Positions 11,586 through 23,533 are shown, counted from the stretch's first letter. The stretch: DNA of 60,000 bases from Takakia lepidozioides (GCA_030704615.1 CM060734.1:51168042-51228041), one strand, 5' to 3'. The notes: generated by a model from the letters alone, not told the origin. A program made the numbers and translations.

Positions 11586-11990
11586 CTAGGTAGGCATACT
11601 GCTTGTAGTAGCCCAGACATCCGAACCAGACCCTTCGATCCCCTGGACATGAATAGGATGGGAGGGCAGACCGTTTAATTCTCGAGCCAGCGTAGGCTTG
11701 GTCCGTCTAGCCACCAAGGCCTCATCACGCCGATCATAAACAGAAAGGCCCTCGAGGGTGGCTATCCCAGACCTCTTATCAACCAATGCAATACCAGTTG
11801 GGGACTCTACAACTGCTCCTATCGTCCCAACATTCAAAAATTCATCATCACTCACCATGAAATTACCTGCCTGCAGGTTGTCTGATCCCTCATTCACTTT
11901 TACTACATTTTCGGCCAGCGGTTCTCCTGAATTATTCATGGACCTCTGTCTTCCGGATCTCAACCAAGTAGTTCTAGAATCACCTAGCAT
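11586..11990 (-). pseudogene. Unidentified reading frame, possible 3' continuation of the split gene
   Basis: An open piece of about 134 codons, rich in Ser, Gly and Val, with no domain that I recognise. It follows the 12404-12174 piece on the same strand after a stop and a gap of about 180 bp, so it could be a later exon or a frameshifted tail of that gene. There is no independent support for expression. Confidence 0.3.
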
Positions 11991-12173
11991 ACAAGAAACG
12001 AGGTTGGATTGGAGGCATAACCTTTAAACAGCATGGATATGGAGCGTGGGTCGAGCACTTGGCGAGTTATCTTCTGGAACCCAAGTGGAACAATACACCA
12101 CCCTCAGCACCTTGTGTGACTGTAAGTCGTAGATCCCCAACGCCAGCCACTCCCAACCGTCAGCTCATTTAAG

Positions 12174-12404
12174 TCAAAAACCAACGCGGGTGGTGTCACC
12201 CTCTCTCCAGATGCGTGAAAGCACAGTCGAGTTGGAACAGTCACTCAATCTCTCAAATGCACTCGGGCGAACCACTCGCTGTGAAGCAAAGGTAGTACCC
12301 ACACCCAAGACCACTAGATTAGACGACTGCACTATCAAGGCCCCACCCTTCAGACCATCAATTAACTGTGAATAAGTAGGTGCCAAGGCGCAGGGCCGGA
12401 GCTG
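12174..12404 (-). pseudogene. 3' part of a gene split by the Mutator-like element
   Basis: These 76 codons and a TGA-type stop follow the 9-bp target duplication (12405-12413) in the same reading phase as the piece ending at 15432. With the insertion and one duplication removed, the two pieces form one open frame of about 374 codons. The product is unknown. Visible traits are a hydrophobic patch (ALIVQSSNLVVLGVG) and a basic, polar end. It could be a host gene or an ORF of an older retroelement. Confidence 0.5.
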
Positions 12405-12428
12405 AAACCGTAGGAGGGCAGCAAAGCC

Positions 12429-12512
12429 GTGAGCAGAACCCGTGAGCAGATTCCTGGATGCGTGAGCAGATTCCCCAAAGCGTGAGCAGATTCAAAGCGT
12501 GAGCAGATTTTT
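12429..12512 (+). repeat. Cluster of CGTGAGCAG words at the left end of the Mutator-like element
   Basis: Five close copies of GTGAGCAGA(T/A)TC lie in 84 bp, all in one orientation. Related copies occur at 13112-13187. The opposite orientation fills the right end (15350-15420), including a perfect 22-bp palindrome centred near 15378 made of CGTGAGCAGAA and its inverse. Multiplied end motifs in opposite orientation are typical of subterminal transposase-binding sites. Confidence 0.65.
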
Positions 12513-12801
12513 TATGCGGACCCCAAAACCGTGGGAACAAGTGGGTCTATTGCCGTGGACGCCAACTTCACTACAACGACGCAATCTCCGCTCCATCGGA
12601 CCGAAGACAGACAGACTCCATGACGACAAAGTGGCACGAATGCACGATGAAACATTCACGGATGAATGGATTTGGGATGGACGTAAAAGTGAAATGGATG
12701 AACGTTGGATGAAGCACGGATGAAAAGTTGTCCAGATGAGGGGACTATGGACGGCTGTATGAGCATGTCTCGTGAGGGATCAGCAAGCGCGGGGACCAGG
12801 C

Positions 12802-14426
12802 ATTAAGGTGTCGTCAACGACATCTTAAATCGCATGCTCAGCATGAGAAATGAACCCATGAAAATTGTTGCAAGAAAAAAAATCTTGCCTGGAAAAAACC
12901 ATAAGGGGGAGTTGTAATCCTGCTCAGGGAAGCACGAATTAAGATGTCGTCAACGACATCTTAATCCCCTGCTCTGTTTGGACATGGGAATTTCACCAAA
13001 AAGGATAAAACACAATATATATAAGCCCAAAAATGGAGAAAGGTTTGGGTTTACTAGAACAAAGTGAATCCATGAAGAGTGACTAGTCTCATTTGCAAGA
13101 GAGTAGCTACCATGTGAGCAGTTCACGTGAGCACGCTCACGCTTTAAGTGGTAAACGTGAGCAAAATCCCTTAAGCGTGAGCAGATTAGTGAATGGGAGC
13201 CTACAACCGAGGGAAGAAGATGGCATATTGCCATGGACAAAAACTACACTGTACGGACACAATCTCCACCCCATCCGACGGAAGAATCCTACATGGGTGA
13301 CGACCATATGGTACGAATGTGCAATGAAAAGCTGTAGGATGAATGGTTTTGAGATGAATGAAAAAATGAATGGATGAATGTGGGATGACTTTGTATGAAA
13401 AATGAGCGACATAAATGAACCATGGTGTGTGTGCAGGTGCTCGGGATTAAGGTGTCGTCAACGACATCTTAATTCCTAGTACGAGTTGGCACATGACAGC
13501 TTACGGAAAAACCAAATCCCTAATTGTTTTCCCAAAAACATTAACCAAAAAAATTTCAACCCAAAAAACTTTCAAGGCGAAGAAGCCTTGGCGGTAAGGC
13601 GGTGTGCAGGTGGTGGGGATTAAGGTGTTGAAAACCCAAAAAAATCACACAAAAAATTTCAACCCAAAAAAATCTGATGGCGAACAGCCTTGGCGGTAAG
13701 GCGGTGTGTGTGCAAGTGCTAGGGATTAAGGTGTCGTCAACGACATCTTAATTCCCAGTACGAGTTGGCACATGACAATTCATAGAAAAACCAAAAAACC
13801 CAAGAAAATTCAACCCACAAAAATCTGATGGCGAACAAGCCTTGGCGGTAAGGCGGTGTGTGTGCAGGTGCTGGAGATTAAGGTGTCGTGAACGACATCT
13901 TAATTCCCAGTACGAGTTGGCATATGACAATTCATGGAAAAATCAAAAACCCCAAAGAAATTCACCCGAAAAATTTTGATGGCGAACAAGCCTTGGCGGT
14001 AAGGCAGTGTGTGTACAGGTGCTGGGGATTAAGGTGTCGTGAACGACATCTTAATTCCCAGTACGTGTTTTGAAATGTTTATTTATAAAGCACGAGTTCA
14101 CCTCTCTGCCTTCTTTAGATTTGGGTGTGAGCATTTCTCTCAACCTTGGATACCGTTTGATTCAAGGTGGCCTCAACTCTGCACCTCTGCTTTCAATTTC
14201 AATGTAGTCTTGTGTTGTTCGTGTTGTGCCATTCTCTTGTTTGATTGCTATTTGAGAGATGGAATTAAGCTGTCGTTGACGATACCTTAAATCCATGCCC
14301 TCTTGGGATGAGTTTGCCATGAATGAGGATCTTACATGGTCAGATTTTTTTTTAAAGTTGCCAACATCAGTTATGGAGTCTTGCCTCTTAGTGCCTGGAT
14401 TAAGATGTCGTTGACGACACCATAAT
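12802..14426. repeat. Array of 28-bp palindromes inside the Mutator-like element
   Basis: Eight full copies and one half copy of a palindrome with 13-bp arms (ATTAAGRTGTCGT, a 2-bp centre, then the inverse) start near 12802, 12938, 13446, 13735, 13877, 14028, 14264 and 14399; the half copy is at 13618. The copies at 13735-14055 sit in a tandem repeat of about 142-151 bp that also contains GGCGAACAAGCCTTGGCGG. The outer copies differ mainly in the centre (CA, GA, TG) and in one or two arm bases, some paired by compensating changes. Confidence 0.8.
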
Positions 14427-15431
14427 CCTGAGAGTGAATTGCAGCCATTTTGGGATCTTTTGGGATGGAGTGGGACGAGCAGCTCTACTCTCAAGTCATC
14501 GCACCTCTGTCTGGGGTTCATGCATTCGACCCAGACTGAGAACATTGTTATGGAGCAGGATCTGCAAAAGCCCAATGCTCTGGATGTTGATTCCGATTTC
14601 TCATGCGAGTAAGTGCTAGTTCAGTTGTGGCACTTCACTAACACGACGGCGCATCCTTCTATTTCCATCTTTCCTGCACAAGTTGGGCCAGCAGAATGTA
14701 TGTGGACTTACATTGTTTGTGTGTGTGTACAGGAGCCCAAGGTCGCCACGGTTCCTCCCTTTCTTTGCAAACCCGCAATTTTTCCCAAGTCCGAAAGCAG
14801 ATTTTAAATTTCCATGTTATGCGGAGGCTGCAGCTTCGGAATTTAGTCTCCTGTCTTCTCCCCCTGCTGTGTTTGTAAACAAAAAGGGTTTTGTGCAAAG
14901 CAGGGCTAGTGTCTTCATAGACAGTTCTGCCTTCATTTTGGACGCCGACTCTAGTAGCATAGAATATTCTTCGTCGGAATGAATCTGCAGTTTTTAAACT
15001 ATTTAGTTTGAAGCACCAAATGGCCTCTCCACCTTCTTTGCAATTGTGTGTCAGCAACTATGTCGACTTCTGATACCTGATGAAAGGACAATCACAACCC
15101 TCACCACTGGGCAGAGGTTCACTCTAGAGCTAGGTGGCTTTAGCAACCACTACTCAAAAATGCATCTTAGTTTTGCATTCATCCACAAACTACATTCATC
15201 CATGTGCCATTCGTCGAACATACATTCATCCCCATTCATCCATCGTTCATCCATCATTCATCCATAACGATGAATGAAGTATGCATGATATACTAGACAC
15301 AACCAGCAGTAATAGGTCTTCTAGGCCAAATAGGTGTCCGCGGTTATAGGTGAGCACATGCAGAAGCGTGAGCAGAATTCTGCTCACGGAATTTTCTGCT
15401 CACGGATTCTGCTCACGGTTTAGCAATCCCC

Positions 15432-16325
15432 AAACCGTAGTGCCCTCAAGATCAAAGCCCCCGTGCCTTGTAACATTAACGACAACCAGCTTCGCCCTAC
15501 CACACCAGGGCCATGATGAAGCTCCGTACTTCGAACACCAGAAAGAGGTAAATACAAACCAACTTCCAACCAGGTCAGTTCACGATGGTTCAGAAAACAC
15601 GACTTGATCGTCCTGGACGGTAGACGCTCTTCGTTGCATATCTCAAATTCCCGCTTAGCAAGCTGTCTAGCTCTGGATACCACCGCACCAGGCTCAAGCA
15701 AAGGTCGCGTGAACATGGCCTCATGATGACTGGTTAGTGCAGCAAGATCACCTACAACAGCTCTCTCTACACGCTCAAACCAAAGCTGATCTTCGTCACA
15801 TAACTCACACAACAGATCATCTACTTCCTGTGACAACTCAATATCTCTCTCCAACTCTGCTGCTTGCTGCCTACTTTCGAAATATTCAGGGCCTGGATCC
15901 ACAAAGTTGTCAAAATTATAGTATTCCGGGTCACAGCTATCTAGAGAGCTGTCAGACTTCTCAAACCTTGGCGACCACGCCTCTGCCTCCCCCAGATTGT
16001 CATAATCACTACCACCAGGAGAACCCAATGAAACAACAAGGGCTGGAACGCAAGCAGCAGGCTCAGAAAGTGGCGACGCTGGCAAGGCAACACTGCCAGG
16101 CCGCGCGCCGTTGGTAGTGTTAGCAACAGCAAGAATATGAGCAGGGTGAGAGACAACGGGAGGAACAACAATAACAACACCAGCAGAATGAGAAGCGGCA
16201 GCAGGGTCAGCCTCTACCCTAGGATTAGCTTCAATAGCAAGTGCCACGCTAATCTGAAGAAATAGGCTCTCCCCCTCTCTGTGAGCTACACAAGACAAGT
16301 CACGAACGGCAGCCATCCCCTGCAA
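15432..16325 (-). pseudogene. 5' part of the split gene (unidentified acidic protein)
   Basis: These 298 codons are open up to the insertion point; the first ATG is at 16316. The N-terminal half is Ala/Val/Pro-rich and of low complexity. The middle is strongly acidic (SDSSLDSCDPEYYNFDNF; QEVDDLLCELCDEDQLWFERV), and the end is more mixed. No domain is recognised. Past the duplication it would read three more codons into the transposon and stop. A TATA-like box on the same strand lies about 400 bp upstream. A host gene and a retroelement ORF1 are both possible. Confidence 0.5.
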
Positions 16326-16329
16326 TCAC

Positions 16330-17731
16330 ACCCCAACGTACATCGTGAGACAGCAAAATCGTAGCAGCAATGGCAAAGCGAGGAGCCGCCATTGATAACA
16401 CGCATTAGCGAACCACTTAGGCAGCAGGATGTAGAGCAGATCCCGCGAAAAGACCTAACTGATCCTGACAGTGCGGGCAGGATCTACCAACGCCTAGAGT
16501 ACCCAGCGTCTCCACCATAAAACAAGCCTGAAGCATATACTCCTTTCCTCTCAAGAAGCAAGGTTGCACAATAAAGGGGCGAGCGGAAAGAGCAAGCAAC
16601 GCGCGAGAGGAGGATCAAACACACGAATCAGGCCCTAAGCAGCTCTCATCCAAAGCTTGTACACCAAAATCACATATACACTAACACCCGAGTACACCGC
16701 CCTGACCTTGTGTCAAGGCGCCGTCTTTATACAAAAAGCCCTAGCCGTAGTGGCCCGCCACGTGGTGAGGCATCACAGGCCAGAACCCACGGCGCTGTCT
16801 TGTGGCCCTAGATCTGATGAAGGGCCAGGATCGAGCCACCTGCAAAAACTAACCCTAACCTAGATATCATTGTAACGGTTTAACGGCTCATACGCCAAAA
16901 AATATATACTATGGATGTGTATCGCCGTTTTGGATGAAACGGGCTATTTTTAGGCTAAGCAAATATGGGGCTTACCAGATTCAAGTAGGAAGTTGGTTTT
17001 TTGGCAATCTATGCCTGCAAACAACTTAGAATGTGAAAAAAATTCCAAGGTACTCAATATGTAGGCTAGCAACAACATGACCAGAGGAATTTTGCTTCCC
17101 TCTCAAATTGAACACATTTGGGGTGATGTGGGAATCCCATGATAGAAATGGGCATTTTTACCCCCCTGTTTTCCCACAACCATTCTCGATTTTCAGGATT
17201 TGGCTCTGGAAGTTTGGGAGGGTTTGCTGTAGGTGCCATATAATCTGAATCTGGGTAGCCTGTATCGATGAAAAATAACAAAGGTAGGCATTCTGCTTGG
17301 TCTAACCAATTTTTCGCTATGAAAATAGATCCTGCAAGAAAATTTGGCCTAGGACTTTTGATGAAAGTTGTCAGGGAGAAATGTGAGATCATTATCATTC
17401 AACTCAACACAATCAGATGCAGCTTTGGCATAAGTTTCCGAAGACTGAGAGACTGCCTAAAAAGGAAGGGCTACAAATGTGGGATCTTGCTATAAGTACC
17501 ATACACATGGATGTCATCCACCTTCTGCATACACCTTGTTGGACGCTACACAATTTCCGTCACACAAAAATAACCCTATCTCTGCGACACTCCTTCGACC
17601 AAATAACAGTGTAGGCCCAGGCCAGGCCCAGCTTATTCCTGCCGCTAAGTCAATCATAGAAAGTTGCACCCTCATGCACTGCCGAAAGTTGCACCCTCAC
17701 ATATGTACATGCTATCCAAGCAAAAGGACCA
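16330..17731. other. Intergenic region without a recognised gene
   Basis: This contains the upstream region of the split gene (16330-16870) and then AT-rich sequence that probably includes the 3' untranslated region of the Yippee gene. Short open pieces on both strands have no domain. Confidence 0.4.
16726..16731 (-). promoter_or_regulatory. Possible TATA box of the split gene
   Basis: The minus strand reads TTTTGTATAAAGACGG here, a good plant TATA context, about 410 bp upstream of the first ATG of the 16325-15432 frame. This is inference from motif and position only. Confidence 0.3.
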
Positions 17732-17959
17732 TCACCAGTTCTCCTTCATAACCTTAGCCTTTTCCAGAATATATTTTCCTTCTTTGTACTTCTGGGACTC
17801 TTCATAGGCCTTCTCGTACTTCCATCCCAGCACTTCTTGACACTGAAAACAGTAGATGTCGGCCACAGTGTGCAGCCCCGTAATAAGCTGCCGGTCTTCC
17901 TTTGGTCCAACTGATACATTCACCACATTTGTAAATAGGTACGCTCTGCCGTTCCTTCC
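17732..17959 (-). CDS. Yippee-family protein, last exon
   Basis: These 75 codons and a TGA match the C-terminal part of plant Yippee-like proteins: [56 protein letters not shown] and a short tail ending KENW. Yippee proteins are small zinc-binding proteins made of two CxxC pairs; the second pair (CFQC) is here. The exon begins after an AG acceptor (minus strand GTATAG, then GGAAGG) in phase 0, at the place where plant homologues have GRNG. The upstream exon with the first CxxC pair should lie at higher coordinates, but I could not find it. The exon itself is intact. Family function is described in general terms only, as nuclear or growth-related. Confidence 0.85.
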   Translation of the reverse strand, partial: GRNGRAYLFTNVVNVSVGPKEDRQLITGLHTVADIYCFQCQEVLGWKYEKAYEESQKYKEGKYILEKAKVMKENW

Positions 17960-20709
17960 CTATACATCAAGCCACACCATTGTCATCTCTCTCGACTGTC
18001 TGCCCTGTTCCTCCAACTCTCTTTCCATCTTACACACAAGCTATCTGCCCGCTGTCCCATCCAACTTGAATGGCCTCGAAATACAAGCAGAGGGATATCA
18101 ACCAAAGACTTGGAAGTTTCACCGACAGTTAGGAGGTCGACATCTTTTACAATGTCCCTAAAGTGCCATTGAGTCACGTACATCGCCTGATTCTTCACCT
18201 AAAGGAAGTCCCTGGGTCAGCTGTTTGGCACAACAATGCTCACCATTGGGTGGATGATATTGCATGAACCTAGAATGACCACCAACCCGAAACCTTCCCT
18301 CTGTAATGGAACCTTGCAGCAAACAGTCTCTTGCAATCTTCCTCTCTTTCTACTCTTCCACCCACCCATTCCTCCCCACATGACTCCGATACCTAAGCAC
18401 ATTCTTATTGACTTTCTGCAAAATAAGTACAGAATCTCTTTGAGAGCACACTTTCCAAACTTCTAAATAAATGGGATGGACTGTGACCTGTATATCCACC
18501 CTGACTCTTCACACAATATGCTTATATCTCTAGTAGTGTACTCACCAAAAAAGACTAAATTGAGAACTACTCCATACGTGCTATTGTCTGCCCGGTAGAC
18601 ACCCTCTATCAAAGCCTGCCGATAAAAACATGTACGAATTCACATACTAAGGGAAAACAATCATAATAGCCAGAGCTGGTTTGAGACACCCAGCACAAGA
18701 TAAGGAGAATTTGCTTCTGGTGAAATTTCAACTACACCTCAGAAAACTTCATGCCAGAATAACTCATTGAATGAGACCATCTGCAGCTGCTTAAACTGAG
18801 AGCCTCATAACCACTGCCCCCCACGATATCTGAGCTGATATACAACAAACCATACGCCAGGATTTCCATGGATGGATCTGATAAAGAGGGAAATACACGC
18901 TGGTGGTGCACAGCTTTGTGGGTCGACCGGCACTTCCTACTAAGGCTACTCAGGTACCGTCGTTCAGAAGACTGAAGACACCGCCCTTAACAAATCCAAA
19001 ACATACAATACACTCATGCAGGAACAGAAGTGACCTAAAATGCAGATCTTAAGTCAGGAAGATGGAGTACATGTGTGACGCAGGAAACTGTGAGGAATAG
19101 CCCCATTATACTCATTCAACAGCCAAGGAAAATGGCAGGACATCCCACACCATTACAGGCAAAGCAAAGCACCTGAAAGCACTTGGAGATGATGTCGTCA
19201 TGGTCAGCCACATGGCAGCGGCAGTTGCAGCAGCTGTAGATACGGGGCCCCGTCAGTGCAGGCTGCAGGTCCCCCTCCCCCATGTCCCGCTCCCTCTCAC
19301 AGTGGCGTGCAGCAACGGCAATGTTGCTCGCGGGAGAGCAACGAGGATGCTTGTCTCACCTGCATGCTTTGCTTCTTTTATTGGCTCTGCCCTTAAGGGT
19401 GAGACCACGCAGAAGAGGTGCTTTTCTCCTCATGTATGTACCTTCCCCGTTCATCCCGTTTTTAAAGTAGACCTGTCCCGTTCACAACCTACTTAGAAAC
19501 TACCTTAGGCCAAATGAAGGTATGCTGATCGAGCTACAACCACAGTGGGGCTGTGTGTAGGCTAACGAATCTTCGAGGTGTGGATTTTTCTCAATGTAAC
19601 AGGAGAAGAGAGAAACTCCCGGAAATTTGTGTGTGAGTGTACGGTATGTTTGTGAGAGAGCGGAAGACGAAAGTACCTGGAAGGACACGCAGAAGCGGTA
19701 AGAATATGAAGAGGGACGGGGATGGCGGAAGGTGATGCCGAGGTGGAAAACGAGGCCAGTGTGGGTCGTTTGTGTTTATTGCAATCACATCCGCTTTATG
19801 TGCCCCCACCGCCCATGGTCTACCTTATGTTTTCATTGTATCAGTTTTGGCTTTTCACAGAGACTCTCTCAGCTGCTCAGCACAATCCCCCTCCCTGTCT
19901 TTAGCCAAATCGGGGGATGAGCAGTTTTGCAGCAACCTGTGGTTTCTAGCATGATGTTTAACTGGCATGTACTATACAAGTACTATCGCACATCCTCCAT
20001 ACTCTTAAGGGTTAGAAACCCTGCATCTGGCTTGGAGATGGTTGATATCCCCATTGAGGACGACGTACGTGGTCATATGGAGCAGTCAATAGAGTACAAT
20101 CTTTGCCTAGCAGGGCCAGTCCATAAAGTGGAATACTAGTTCTCAATGCCAACCCATATTCACACATTATGCAATTGTTAGGGAATGGACTGTTTTTCTC
20201 AGCCACTGCTCCTGTAACATTTTTGGCAGCCACAGGGGTACATGCTGAAAGGCCAGTCACAGGGGTTAGGGCCTCTTTCCATGTGAACCCCCACGCGTGG
20301 ATGACCTAGGCCAGAGAGCAGGTCACTCCACACATCGTTTAGCACATTACTATCATCGGAAATTCAAATCCTCAGCATTTGCTTTCTTCAATTCGGCCGG
20401 AATCCAAGAGTCAGCATTTGCAGATCAAAAGAGAGCTGGTAATTCTGTCTGTGTCCACTAATAGAGATAACCACATTGCAAGTGCCAACCTGTTGGACAG
20501 GAGATCACAAAGGATGCATCTTCATAAGAATGTAATGATACTGTGAGCAGGTTGACACATCCAAGTGAACTATGAGTCACAAAGCACCTTGCTGGCGAAG
20601 GTGTGTCCGGCAATAAAGAACAGATTTTAGAGCAATTTGGGTTAACACCCCACCATAATTTATAACACCCATTTATCAAAACTAGGTCAAACAGGATGGA
20701 TAGCACGAA
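17960..20709. other. Intron and intergenic region between the two host genes
   Basis: I expected the first Yippee exon here but did not recognise it. Short open pieces on both strands lack domains. The end nearest 20709 is probably the 3' untranslated region of the next gene. No repeats with clear ends were seen. Confidence 0.35.
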
Positions 20710-21912
20710 TCAAGCCCCATACTTTGGAGCCTTCCACAGCTTGAATGCAACCTCATACAGAAACCGATCTGCCAAAATCGTAAGATTCCCACCATGCTGC
20801 ATGCACAGAAAAGAGTTAAGCTTCCAGAGGTTTCTAGCTTTGTCAAGAGAAAACAAGAGAAAACCCCAACAGTGCCCTGCTCTGAATAGTGCTGGAGTGG
20901 CATTCTCTCCCTTTCCGCTGGCTCAAAAGTGTTTCTGCATGCAAACCCTTCTTGCTTCTTGTGTGTGCTCCAAGACATAAAAAGCAGCATGAAATGGCGG
21001 AAAAGCTCAGTACCTTCTCAAACGCCTCAAATCCGAAAGAGGTGGCTTCATCACGGCGTGTCACAGCAACTTGATGATATGCTGCCAGCAAAGGACGGTC
21101 ATCCCTGTGCCAGCCCAATGCACCTCATAGTCATTTTTGCTTACCAATTTGACCTGGATGCCAAAAGGAAAGCAAACTGGCCAAGTTACTATTGAACCAC
21201 CATGCCATATGACCTACTCAGGTGCTGCCCAAAGGAGGGTCCCTTGCTGCAACACCTTAACTAGCTAAAGTTTTCTCAACTACCACAAAGTAGCTGATGT
21301 GGTAGCTTGATAAGAACTGACAAAATTGCACCAACCAGCATCCAGCACTCACCGGACACATTCAACAGGCTTGCCTTCTTTCAGTGTATAGCTTTGTCGA
21401 GGGCGCAGCTTTGCAAGCTGTGGTGAGAGCTCATCAGTAGTTTTCAATGTTGGATAACCCTGCTCTGACTCCAGGTCTGCAAGACTTACTGATCCATATC
21501 CCAGCACAACCACCAAGAACAAATGATTGGCAACCTTGGTCCCAGGTTGAGATAGGTTTTTCACTGAAGCCAGTAATGAGTCCAACCACTCCACCCCTGC
21601 CTCTTCAGACAATGGAACTTCCACATCCCCTTTCTTCCCTGCAGCCAGGTGCAAAAGTACAAAATCCTGATGGTTGCTGTTGGGGACCACGTCGCCGGAC
21701 TCTTGTAATCCTAGCATGCTCAGCAATCTTGAGGCAGTTGAGGAAGGTCTGGGAAGATTCGCCCCTCCCTCCTTTGAGGAAGTGTCCTCTCTGCTACTGG
21801 GACTCTCTATCAAAGGCATAACTGAAAAGCCTGCTCGTTTCCCCAGCGCAGATCCAGATCTAGAGTTGCTGACCATCGCTGCTTTGATGCCCATGAACCT
21901 AAGCACCACAGG
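20710..21912 (-). CDS. Conserved plant gene, three C-terminal exons (possible cofactor-independent phosphoglycerate mutase-like family)
   Basis: The three exons are 21912-21353 (560 bp), 21104-21014 (91 bp) and 20796-20710 (87 bp including TGA). Splice sites are GTGAGT...CACAG and GTACTG...TGCAG, and the phases agree exactly (2 nt + 1 nt at the first intron, phase 0 at the second). The product ends with LRPRQSYTLKEGKPVE, then AVTRRDEATSFGFEAFEK, then FLYEVAFKLWKAPKYGA. This C-terminus is familiar from a conserved plant family that I associate, without certainty, with phosphoglycerate-mutase-like or alkaline-phosphatase-fold proteins. The open frames and matched splice phases argue that the gene is functional. 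Earlier exons lie upstream. Confidence 0.75.
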
Positions 21913-22065
21913 CTGACTTGATCCATGAACTGGAAGAGAAGGTCAGGAAAACAATCTCAAAACATCTGTTAAAGCTGGAATACAGATGCTAAGGCATGTC
22001 ATCTACGAGCCGTGAGTACAAATCAGCCCATTACGTACAGCACACAATGTGTCAACGAATCATAC

Positions 22066-22467
22066 CTGTCTGACATAAGGGAAATTCTGCTATCTCGGGT
22101 GGCCCCAACTTCAGCGTTTTCCAAGCTATCCTCTTTCCGTGCCTTCTCCTGCCAATCCTCTTCCAAACTTTGCTAAAGAGTGAATAATTTCAAGCTCGTT
22201 GTGCAGACAAAATTTTCTGATTTTAGAGAAACAATCCTCTGCCTTAGTCTCAACCTCTCTCTAAAACCCCAAGTCGCCACAAAACATTGGCAACGTATTG
22301 GACACTGTTCTGCCTTTAATAGTCGCATCAATCCTTGGAAGCATATCAAAAGTGAACACAATTTTCACTCTCACTGTCAACTACGACTCCCACCCAACTC
22401 ACCGAATACACATCATGCACATCAAGGAGCTGAGCCAGCTCTGCTACCACCCTCTCTGCTTCGCTCA
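22066..22467 (-). CDS. Probable upstream exons of the same gene
   Basis: Two candidates. One is 22467-22403, flanked by TTGGCAG and GTGAGT and coding for SEAERVVAELAQLLDVHDVYS. The other, about 22175-22066, ends in a GTATGA donor and in one frame encodes a charged stretch (LEEDWQEKARKEDSLE). The second can be joined in frame to the 21912 exon only by choosing an acceptor a few bases upstream, so the boundaries are tentative. Confidence 0.35.
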
Positions 22468-22469
22468 CT

Positions 22470-23530
22470 GCCAAAGAAAATAAATTCCGTCAACAAACCG
22501 GCAACATACATTCTCTTGAGCTATTGCTACTGTGCAGGGATTGAGTTGACAGCAATATTCATCATGCTTGTAGATACAAGCAAGGTGCAAAAGATAACAA
22601 CCACTGGCCCACTGTAATCAAATTCTCTGCCGAATAAAAACACAGAAACAGATTCAGATTGAGGAATCTCAGACCCTCTTCAAATTGAAAGGCAGTCAGT
22701 CAGGATCTAGAACTTAATATGTCCTTCTTTTCTATCTTAAAGAACGCAAGGGTTCCAAAGGCTGACGGACAATGCAATGTAAGACTCGTACAGACGATAA
22801 TTCATGCCCATGCAACAGACAGTGCGCCTGTATGTGACAAAAACCGCTGAAAAATCAAGACAACCCAGTAACCAGAAAGAAAGATGGACCTGAAGGAGCA
22901 AGCGAGCGCAGTGCTAGAAATCCACAAGATCCAGAAGCGGCCAGTTCATGCAAGTGGCTGTGCTGCGGCCCCACGGCAGGCAGCAGCCCATCGCCATAGA
23001 TCACAAGAGCTCGAGCAGGTTTATCGGCCATCGATCCCCGCTGCTTTGAAAAACAGCCAATATTAGATTGCAGCAGAGAAACCTAGCAGGAACTCCTACC
23101 CATCTGATCCCAGCCCATCCAAGGAACAGTGTGGAGAATACCCCCGAAGTCTCAGAGAAAATGAACAACCCACAATGCCTTTGGTCCTGCTTTGTGTCTG
23201 AGAATGCAGGATCACTTCAGCAGCAGCAGGAAAAACAAGCGGGTGGATTCCCTGGGCACACTCTTCCCAACTACATCACAGCGCCTTCGTACAGGGTAGG
23301 CTCGTGCTCCAGGGTCAACCGTAGGTTACTCACGTAGCATATGAAACGTATGAATACATCTGTATACGGTACTAAGATACCATAGTTTTATTTTTCTTCT
23401 ATTTTGGAATAAAATCGGAGCAGTGGAATGCATAGGATTAGTGGAAGTTAGGGAGGGCTCTTCTCGTTGGATATAGGGTAGAACGGTTCATCTAACCATG
23501 GTGAAATCTTAACTGTGAATTCTCGTCGTT
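22470..23530. other. Upstream region without a recognised gene
   Basis: Nothing certain is seen. Two adjoining plus-strand open pieces (22884-23066 and 23068-23337) have no known domain. Further 5' exons of the minus-strand gene may be present. Confidence 0.3.
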
Positions 23531-23533
23531 TTA

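Larger units (their letters stand above)
12414..15431. mobile_element. Mutator-like non-autonomous element, 3018 bp
   Basis: The element is bounded by an exact 9-bp duplication AAACCGTAG (12405-12413 and 15432-15440), the size typical of Mutator-like elements. Its ends are GAGGGCAGCAAAGCC-GTGAGCAG and, inverted, GGGGATTGCTAAACC-GTGAGCAG, about 16 matches in 23. Excising it with one duplication rejoins an open frame across the site, which independently supports both borders. Inside are clusters of CGTGAGCAG words at both ends, an array of palindromes at 12802-14426, and ATGGATGAATG-type repeats near 12650, 13340 and 15200. No transposase is seen; open pieces such as 14683-14982 have no recognisable domain. 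Confidence 0.8.

Noticed and set aside
12802-14426. CRISPR-like spacing of palindromic repeats
   Set aside because: The spacers are themselves repeated, the spacing is irregular, there are no cas genes, and the DNA is a plant transposon.
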